The notes under the pieces are model-generated. The model searched no databases, had not been told where the DNA came from, and worked only from the letters and a program-made list of their open reading frames with translations. The translations under genes and the position numbers were made by a program. A DNA stretch of 64,000 bases from Trifolium pratense (lineage: Eukaryota > Streptophyta > Magnoliopsida > Fabales > Fabaceae), in NCBI RefSeq assembly GCF_020283565.1, contig NC_060060.1, forward strand, positions 70,479,257 to 70,543,256, read 5' to 3'. Shown in pieces: positions 56,771-64,000 of the stretch. The stretch's first letter is position 1; every line of letters starts with the position of its first letter.

Positions 56771-59005
56771 CGACCCATTTTTCGTATTCGTATATTTTAT
56801 TAAATGTTATTTTATTTATTAATTGGCTTTTATTATTTTAGTGAGCGACGAATAATTATTTAGCCGATCGTAAGTTATTAGGCGCGAGAACCTTGTTTTG
56901 GGCTTAAAGGGGCGTGAGAGGCATGGGCCTAAGCCATTTGGGCTTGGTTCATGATATGAGAAGTAGTATAAGTAGCAAGTCAAACATATGAATAGTATCA
57001 TAAATTCATTTCTTTGAGTTTGAGTGAGTAGAAGCAAGATAGAGCAAGAGCTAGGGTTTTGGCTAAGAGAAAGCTTGAGCAAGAGAAGGCTTGGATCATC
57101 ATCTTTGCTTAAGGTAAGAGATTAGAATTCATGATTCTTGAGTGGTAAGGAGAGGGGAGATTGTCTATGTCTCCGTTCCCGAACTCTCCCACTCAATTTC
57201 TTTTAGACTTTGATTAAGCTTTTGTATGTGAGTATGATGTTCTTCATCATCACTTTGTATGTGTTAATCACTAGCTTGATTCCATGATAAATATGTATGT
57301 GTTGGGATCATTTTTGTTAAGTTTATGAAAGTTGCTTAAAACTCAAGTAATTGGCTTGATTTTGATTGTTAGAGGTATTTGGATGTTTGGAAGGGATGAT
57401 TAATGTTCCTTGATACCATATATGTTTGGAATGGCTGTTTATATGAATTTATAACATGTTTGGATGAATTTTTGAGTTGATTTAAGGTTAAACCGCCTTA
57501 GATAACTCAAGAACAGATATTCTGTTCTGGTGTGGTTCGCTAAGCGACCAGGAGTTCGCTGTAGCGAACAGGTTCGCTGAAGCTCGCCAATGCTCGCCAT
57601 GAGCAGGTGACTTCCGGGTGAGGTTCGCGTAGGCTCGCTAAGCCTTCGCTCAGCGAATGGTTCGTTGAAGCTCGCCAATGCTCGCCATGAGCAGGTTACT
57701 TCCTGGTGAGGTTCGCCATGTCTCGCTGAGGCTTCGCTTAGCGAGGGCCTCTGTGACAGCAATTCTTGTTGATGGTTGTAAGTGTGACTAGGCACTTGTA
57801 ACATGGTTTAAGAGTATCCTTACATGATTGTTGATACATGTTGATACTGTTAATGCTTATTGATAATCGTTATATGATTGATAAACGTGTATGCAATAAG
57901 TTGTAGCTTAAAGTGAGCAATGTGATGTTTTGGCATTAAATTGTAATGTTAAGTGAATGTGTTTGAATTGTGTTTCCGCATTCATAATGAGTAGCTTCGA
58001 GCTAGAAATATCATATTGATGATATGTGTAAACATACATGCATTCATGTATATATATGTTGAAATTGGAAACTTGGGTTCCAATAGATTTAAATGGATTT
58101 TTGAGTCCATAAGGAAGCCGAGGATCGGATTAGATGAATCCATAAGATCTAGAGCTGCTATCCAGCAGGATATAAAACTGTTTAACTTATCCATGAGGGA
58201 TATGAAGGTTTGGTAAGTTCCGAACAATCCGGCAAGATGTAAAACTGTTTAACTTATCCATGAGGGGTAAAAGGCAATTGGTACCACATGCATTAGTCGT
58301 GTCTAGGGATGACATGACATAGAATGATTGGCATTAGATGCATTAGGGTAAATGCGCATATATTTGATGAATGGTATGTGACATTATCTGGTTGAACTGT
58401 GTTAAACTTTATTAATTGATAACTGTTTAATACGACGTTTTGGCGTGAGTTAGAATATGTATGATATAGTTCGAAAGTGCAAGACCTTTCTTATGCTCGT
58501 ATGATATGCGATTGTGTTTTCTAACTCTCTGCTTTGTGTTATTTGCTGGACCTTTGGGGGTTCAGATATTCAGGCTGAGGATTGTGCCGACGTTTAGACT
58601 GCTGTTCTAGCGTGGTGTTGAAGTACCTTTTGGTGAGGAGACTTAGCATAGATTACTCCTCTTAGTACTAGCTTTTGACTAGAGTTTGTAAATAGTGAAT
58701 GCTCTGGTAATGTAACATCGAGTCGGGGATTTCGCTTGGCTTTCATCGTATATCGGTGTTACCTTTTTGTTACGCTAGTTCTTGTATAAGTGACATCCTT
58801 AGGGATGAATATGGCTTATGTATATATATATGTATATATATGCATGCTTGGTTTGATTGGAATCCGTTGTTGCTTTTCATGTTAAATTTCATGATGCTCT
58901 GTGTGTATGCTTGTGTTTTAATTACCGCGTGGCACTCTGCCTTTACACTTGTTGAAAAGTTTTTAAAATTACGTTTTTAAGGGTAGTACGGGTTAGGGTG
59001 TTACA
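56766..59005 (+). repeat. Middle gypsy LTR shared by both units
   Basis: It acts as 3' LTR of the first unit, after the purine tract TTTTAAGGGGGGTAGGA, and as 5' LTR of the second. It differs from the first LTR at two visible bases (57522 C, 57715 G). Confidence 0.95.
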
Positions 59006-59128
59006 ATAGTGGTATCAGAGCAGGTCGGTTCGTGTGAACCAATTAGGACTTTTCTTTTCCCCGTATGAGCATGTGTAGGGAACACTGTTAGTACTTTCTA
59101 ACGTCTAGTTGTGATTCGTTCAGGAATC

Positions 59129-62100
59129 ATGGCTGCTGCGAGAACGAATGCCCAGATTGCGGAGGCTTTGGCCGCACTCACCAACATTGTGGTTAGAGAT
59201 CATCAACCTGGAAGAGAGGTAGAGATGAGGTTGGAACGGTTCATGAAGCAGAAACCGCCAACATTTACCGGAGGTTACAACCCGGATGGAGCTCACAAGT
59301 GGCTGGAGGAACTTGAAATAATTTTTGAAGCAATGGATTGTTCCGAGGAAGGGAAGACAACCCTTGGAACATATGTGTTGCGCGAGGAAGCGAATGTGTG
59401 GTGGAAGAATGCCAAGTTGAGGCTAGGACCCGGTGGTATGGCTATACCATGGGCAATGTTTAAAAGAGAATTTTTGGTTAAGTATTTTCCTGTGGATGTG
59501 AAGAATAAGAAGGTGGTGGAATTCATGGAGTTGAAACAGGGAAATATGACGGTAGCTGACTATGCCGTCAAGTTTGAGACTTTGTGTGCGTTTAGTCCGC
59601 ATTACAACACTTTGGAAGCGGAGGACGACAAGTGTGTGAAGTTTGAAAGTGGTCTACGTCCAGACATTAAGCATATGATTGGATTTTCGCAGATAAGGGA
59701 TTTTGCGACCCTTGTGAACAAGAGTAGGATCTGTGATGAAGATGGTAGAGCTAAGGTGAACTATTTTAAAGCTGTGAATGACCGAAAAGGGAAAGGACAA
59801 GAGCGCGGAAAACCTTATGATAACCGCGGTAGGGGTAATACAAGTGGTGGTAAGAAGCCGGTGAATGGAAGTTGTTACAAATGTGGAGAGCGGGGTCATA
59901 TGTCGTATGATTGCCAGAAGAAATTGGACAAGTGTTTGAATTGTGGGAAGTTAGGCCACAAAGCCGAAGTGTGTAGGACAAGAGTCTTTTGTTTCAACTG
60001 TGGTGAGGAGGGCCACAAGAGTATAACTTGTAAGAAGCCCAAGAAGGTGATGGGCAAGGTGTTTGCTTTGAGTGGAGAGGATGCTAGCCTTGAGGACAAT
60101 CTCATTAGAGGTACGTGTTTCATCTATGACACTCCTTTAATTGCGATTATAGATACGGGAGCGACACATTCTTTTATTTCTTTGGATTGTGTGAAGCGTC
60201 TTAGTATTCCTTTAACGGATATGACGGGTAGGATGGAAATAGAAACTCCTGCTAATGGTTCAGTGATTACCCGACAAGTATGTCGTAATTGCCCCGTAAC
60301 CATTTTTGATAGGCACTTTGGTATGGATTTAGTGTGTATTCCACTTAGTGGTATGGATGTAATTTTTGGTATGAATTGGTTAATCTTCAACCGAATTCAT
60401 ATCAACTGTCGTGAGAAGGCCGTTGTTTTTCCGAAGCCGGAGGAGAACTTGCATTTGATGAGCGGAAAGGAAGTATCGGAAGCGTTGAAAGAACATGCCG
60501 AGATGTTCATGATGTTTGCATCATTGAAACTCGAAGGAGGAGTTAAGATAGAAGAGTTACCGATCGTTTGTGAATTCCCAGATGTGTTTCCGGATGATAT
60601 ATCTGACGTGCCTCCAAAGCGAGAGGTAGAGTTTTCTATCGACCTAGTACCTGGAACTAGCCCGATATCGATGGCGCCGTATCGAATGTCAGCGTCAGAG
60701 TTGAATGAGTTGAAGAAGCAACTTGAAGAGCTGCTTGAGAAGAGGTTTGTTCGACCGAGTGTTTCGCCATGGGGAGCGCCAGTATTGCTTGTGAAGAAGA
60801 AAGATGGAAGCATGAGATTATGTATAGACTATCGTCAGTTGAACAAAGTGACGATCAAGAATAAATATCCACTTCCGAGGATAGATGACTTGATGGATCA
60901 ACTGGTTGGAGCTTGTGTGTTTAGTAAGATCGATTTGAGATCTGGATACCATCAGATTAGAGTAAAGACGGAAGACATACCTAAGACTGCATTTAGGACG
61001 AGGTATGGGCACTACGAGTATTCAGTTATGCCGTTTGGTGTGACCAATGCACCTGGAGTTTTCATGGAGTATATGAACCGAATTTTCCATTCATTTTTGG
61101 ATAGATTCGTGGTGGTGTTCATCGACGACATTTTGATTTACTCAAAATCCGAGGAAGAGCACGAAGAGCACTTGAGGATTGTTTTACAAGTCTTGAAGGA
61201 GAAGAAGTTGTATGCCAAGTTGTCAAAGTGTGAATTTTGGATGAAAGAGGTGAGTTTCCTAGGGCATATAATTTCAAGTGGAGGAATCGCGGTAGATCCT
61301 GCGAAGGTTGACGCTGTGTCACAGTGGGGAACGCCGGAATCTGTTTCAGAGATTAGAAGTTTCCTTGGTTTAGCCGGTTATTATAGAAGATTCATCGAAG
61401 GTTTTTCGAAGTTGGCTTTACCGTTAACCAAGTTGACGAGGAAAGATCAAGCGTTTGTTTGGGATGGTATTTGTGAGAAGAGTTTCCAAGAGCTCAAGAG
61501 AAGGTTGACTACTGCACCCGTGTTGATTTTACCTGATGCCAAAGAGTCGTTCATCGTGTATTGCGATGCTTCGAAGTTAGGACTTGGCGGAGTGCTTATG
61601 CAAGGGGGTAATGTGGTAGCTTATGCTTCAAGGCAACTGAAGGTTCACGAGAGGAACTATCCAACGCATGATTTGGAGTTAGCCGCAGTGGTGTTTGCTT
61701 TGAAAGTGTGGAGACACTACTTGTATGGATCGAGGTTTGAAGTGTTTAGTGATCACAAGAGTCTGAGATACTTATTCGACCAGAAGGAGTTGAATATGAG
61801 GCAACGTAGATGGCTCGAATTCTTAAAGGACTACGATTTTGAATTGAGTTATCACCCCGGAAAAGCCAATGTGGTGGCCGATGCATTAAGTAGGAAAACT
61901 TTGCATATGTCATCATTGATGGTGAAAGAGTTAGAGTTGATTGAAGAATTCCGAGACTTGAGTCTTGTGTGTGAGGTTACTTCTTTAAGTGTGAAGCTTG
62001 GAATGTTAAGATTGACGAATCCTTTTCTCGAAGATATTAAAGAATGTCAGAAATCGGATAAGAAATTGATGGAGAAGATGGTACTCATCAATGAAGGCAA

Positions 62101-63493
62101 GGAGACCAATATCAAGATTGACGAAAGTGGAGTAATGAGATTTCACGGAAGAGTTTGTGTACCGGATGTACCCGAATTGAAAAGAATGATCATGGAAGAA
62201 GGTCACAGAAGTGGTTTGAGTATTCATCCTGGAGTAACCAAGATGTATCAGGATTTGAGGAAGTTATTTTGGTGGCCGGGAATGAAGAGGCAAATTTCTG
62301 AATTTGTTTATTCCTGCTTAACTTGTCAGAAATCGAAGATTGAGCATCAGAAGCCGTTTGGTTTGTTGCAACCAATGTTTATACCCGAATGGAAATGGGA
62401 TAGCATTGCAATGGATTTTGTGGGAGGTTTACCGAAGACCAAGAAAAGTAACGAGGTGATTTGGGTAGTGGTAGATCGTCTGACGAAGTGTGCTCACTTC
62501 ATTGCTATCAGGAAAGGTACTTTGGTGCCTAAGTTGGCCGAGATTTATGTGGAGCAGATTGTGAAGCTACATGGTATTCCAACAAGTATTATTTCGGATA
62601 GAGATCCGAGATTTACTTCCAGATTTTGGGAAAGCTTGCAAGAAGCTTTAGGAACGAAGTTGAGGTTGAGTTCAGCTTATCATCCTCAGACAGATGGTCA
62701 GTCGGAGAGGACGATACAATCCTTAGAGGATTTGTTGAGGGCGTGTGTTTTGGAGCAAAACGTGAATTGGGATTCTTGTTTGCCGTTGGTAGAGTTTACA
62801 TACAACAACAGTTACCATTCTAGTATCGGAATGGCACCGTTTGAGGCTTTGTATGGGAGAAGGTGTAGGACACCTCTGTGTTGGTATGAAACTGGAGAAG
62901 GTACAATTCTTGGACCAGAGATTGTACAAGAAACAACAGAGAAGATTCGGATGATTCGTGAGAAGATGAAAGCGTCTCAGAGTCGACAGAAGAGTTATCA
63001 TGATAAGAGGAGGAAGGACATTGAATTCCAAGAGGGGGATCATGTATTCCTACGAGTTACATCGACTACTGGAGTAGGACGTGCGTTGAAGTCAAGGAAG
63101 TTGACATCGAAGTTCATTGGGCCGTTTGAGATTTTGAAGCGAGTTGGGAAAGTTGCGTATAGGATTGCATTACCGCCATCATTGGCGAATTTGCACGATG
63201 TTTTTCATGTATCACAGTTGCGCAAGTATGTGTCTGATCCGACACACGTGATTGAATCGGACGATGTTCAAGTGAGGGATGACTTGACCATCGAGACTGT
63301 GCCTTTGAGAATCGAAGGGAGAGAAGTGAAGAGGTTGAGAAACAAAGAGATTGCATCCGTGAAAGTCGTGTGGGGAGGACCGGCTGGTGAGAATGCGACG
63401 TGGGAGTTGGAAAGCAAGATGAGAGATTCTTATCCCGATCTGTTTCTACGTAATTTCGAGGGCGAAATTCTTTTAAGGGGGGTAGGATTGTAA
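59129..63493 (+). CDS. Chromovirus gag-pol polyprotein, second unit
   Basis: This is the same 1454-residue polyprotein shifted by 6723 bp, with every domain and catalytic residue named for the first unit. It reads GYYRRFIEG at residue 758 (61382-61384 TAT), which is the usual sequence in gypsy RT, so this unit is the better candidate for an active copy. No stop or frame shift is seen. The stop again lies in the first bases of the following LTR. Confidence 0.95.
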   Translation: MAAARTNAQIAEALAALTNIVVRDHQPGREVEMRLERFMKQKPPTFTGGYNPDGAHKWLEELEIIFEAMDCSEEGKTTLGTYVLREEANVWWKNAKLRLGPGGMAIPWAMFKREFLVKYFPVDVKNKKVVEFMELKQGNMTVADYAVKFETLCAFSPHYNTLEAEDDKCVKFESGLRPDIKHMIGFSQIRDFATLVNKSRICDEDGRAKVNYFKAVNDRKGKGQERGKPYDNRGRGNTSGGKKPVNGSCYKCGERGHMSYDCQKKLDKCLNCGKLGHKAEVCRTRVFCFNCGEEGHKSITCKKPKKVMGKVFALSGEDASLEDNLIRGTCFIYDTPLIAIIDTGATHSFISLDCVKRLSIPLTDMTGRMEIETPANGSVITRQVCRNCPVTIFDRHFGMDLVCIPLSGMDVIFGMNWLIFNRIHINCREKAVVFPKPEENLHLMSGKEVSEALKEHAEMFMMFASLKLEGGVKIEELPIVCEFPDVFPDDISDVPPKREVEFSIDLVPGTSPISMAPYRMSASELNELKKQLEELLEKRFVRPSVSPWGAPVLLVKKKDGSMRLCIDYRQLNKVTIKNKYPLPRIDDLMDQLVGACVFSKIDLRSGYHQIRVKTEDIPKTAFRTRYGHYEYSVMPFGVTNAPGVFMEYMNRIFHSFLDRFVVVFIDDILIYSKSEEEHEEHLRIVLQVLKEKKLYAKLSKCEFWMKEVSFLGHIISSGGIAVDPAKVDAVSQWGTPESVSEIRSFLGLAGYYRRFIEGFSKLALPLTKLTRKDQAFVWDGICEKSFQELKRRLTTAPVLILPDAKESFIVYCDASKLGLGGVLMQGGNVVAYASRQLKVHERNYPTHDLELAAVVFALKVWRHYLYGSRFEVFSDHKSLRYLFDQKELNMRQRRWLEFLKDYDFELSYHPGKANVVADALSRKTLHMSSLMVKELELIEEFRDLSLVCEVTSLSVKLGMLRLTNPFLEDIKECQKSDKKLMEKMVLINEGKETNIKIDESGVMRFHGRVCVPDVPELKRMIMEEGHRSGLSIHPGVTKMYQDLRKLFWWPGMKRQISEFVYSCLTCQKSKIEHQKPFGLLQPMFIPEWKWDSIAMDFVGGLPKTKKSNEVIWVVVDRLTKCAHFIAIRKGTLVPKLAEIYVEQIVKLHGIPTSIISDRDPRFTSRFWESLQEALGTKLRLSSAYHPQTDGQSERTIQSLEDLLRACVLEQNVNWDSCLPLVEFTYNNSYHSSIGMAPFEALYGRRCRTPLCWYETGEGTILGPEIVQETTEKIRMIREKMKASQSRQKSYHDKRRKDIEFQEGDHVFLRVTSTTGVGRALKSRKLTSKFIGPFEILKRVGKVAYRIALPPSLANLHDVFHVSQLRKYVSDPTHVIESDDVQVRDDLTIETVPLRIEGREVKRLRNKEIASVKVVWGGPAGENATWELESKMRDSYPDLFLRNFEGEILLRGVGL

Positions 63494-64000
63494 CGACCCA
63501 TTTTTCGTATTCGTATATTTTATTAAATGTTATTTTATTTATTAATTGGCTTTTATTATTTTAGTGAGCGACGAATAATTATTTAGCCGATCGTAAGTTA
63601 TTAGGCGCGAGAACCTTGTTTTGGGCTTAAAGGGGCGTGAGAGGCATGGGCCTAAGCCATTTGGGCTTGGTTCATGATATGAGAAGTAGTATAAGTAGCA
63701 AGTCAAACATATGAATAGTATCATAAATTCATTTCTTTGAGTTTGAGTGAGTAGAAGCAAGATAGAGCAAGAGCTAGGGTTTTGGCTAAGAGAAAGCTTG
63801 AGCAAGAGAAGGCTTGGATCATCATCTTTGCTTAAGGTAAGAGATTAGAATTCATGATTCTTGAGTGGTAAGGAGAGGGGAGATTGTCTATGTCTCCGTT
63901 CCCGAACTCTCCCACTCAATTTCTTTTAGACTTTGATTAAGCTTTTGTATGTGAGTATGATGTTCTTCATCATCACTTTGTATGTGTTAATCACTAGCTT
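63489..64000 (+). repeat. Third gypsy LTR, cut by window end
   Basis: The first 512 bases of the LTR are present and show no differences from the other two that I could see. Confidence 0.95.

Larger units (their letters stand above)
50043..64000 (+). mobile_element. Tandem Ty3/gypsy chromovirus (Tekay/Del-like): LTR-int-LTR-int-LTR
   Basis: Three LTRs start at 50043, 56766 and 63489, and the period is exactly 6723 bp. Two internal regions share the middle LTR. Only three differences between the units were noticed (50799/57522, 50992/57715, 54659/61382). The insertion interrupts a LINE ORF1, and the five bases before it are TTTCT. The third LTR is cut by the window end, so the closing target duplication cannot be checked. 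Confidence 0.95.

Overview
The window is plant nuclear DNA. It contains spliced nuclear genes for organelle proteins (GT-AG introns), plant-type LTR retrotransposons, L1-type LINEs, MULEs, tRNA-derived SINEs and MITEs. The Sirevirus family resembles soybean SIRE1, and the SINE and MITE types look leguminous, so I infer a papilionoid legume of the clover/medick/pea kind. No BLAST could be run. Almost everything is transposable element. Only two ordinary genes are visible, in an island at about 42.6-47.9 kb.

Layout. (1) 244-10203 is a complete Sirevirus (Ty1/copia) with 1030-bp LTRs and a gag-pol frame. Behind a TAG CAG TTA stop context, still in frame, lies an envelope-like ORF. (2) 10204-15390 is the 3' half of a second Sirevirus whose envelope-like ORF is split by a reverse-oriented solo Ty3/gypsy LTR (10672-12897, TSD AGAAT). 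(3) 15391-18265 holds an LTR-like relic, SINEs and a MITE. (4) 18266-39030 is a three-level nest. A copia element with decayed coding (TSD GGATA) carries a gypsy solo LTR (TSD CATTA) inside its 5' LTR. That solo LTR carries a third Sirevirus (19572-29723, TSD AAGAC). The outer element also holds a MULE-type MITE. (5) 39196-42280 is a 5'-truncated LINE on the minus strand, split by a 1556-bp MULE (TSD ATTTCCTTT).

(6) The genes are TIM13 (plus strand, 2 exons, mitochondrial small Tim chaperone) and plastid ribosomal protein L11 (minus strand, 4 exons). They are convergent, and their introns carry a Tourist-like MITE, a SINE and a minute LINE insertion. (7) 48296-48857 is a MITE, and 49373-50042 is a LINE ORF1 cut by the next insertion. 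(8) From 50043 to the window end there is a tandem Ty3/gypsy chromovirus (Tekay/Del-like): LTR-internal-LTR-internal-LTR with an exact 6723-bp period and only three differences seen between units.

The retrotransposon genes supply capsid (gag), protease, integrase, reverse transcriptase and RNase H for their own elements. TIM13 and RPL11 are unrelated housekeeping genes. I found no clearly new biological system. The most interesting signals are the conserved readthrough context before the Sirevirus envelope-like ORF, the dead-inside but young-LTR copia element, the gypsy tandem with a shared LTR, and an array of about ten 20-bp near-palindromes inside the MULE.
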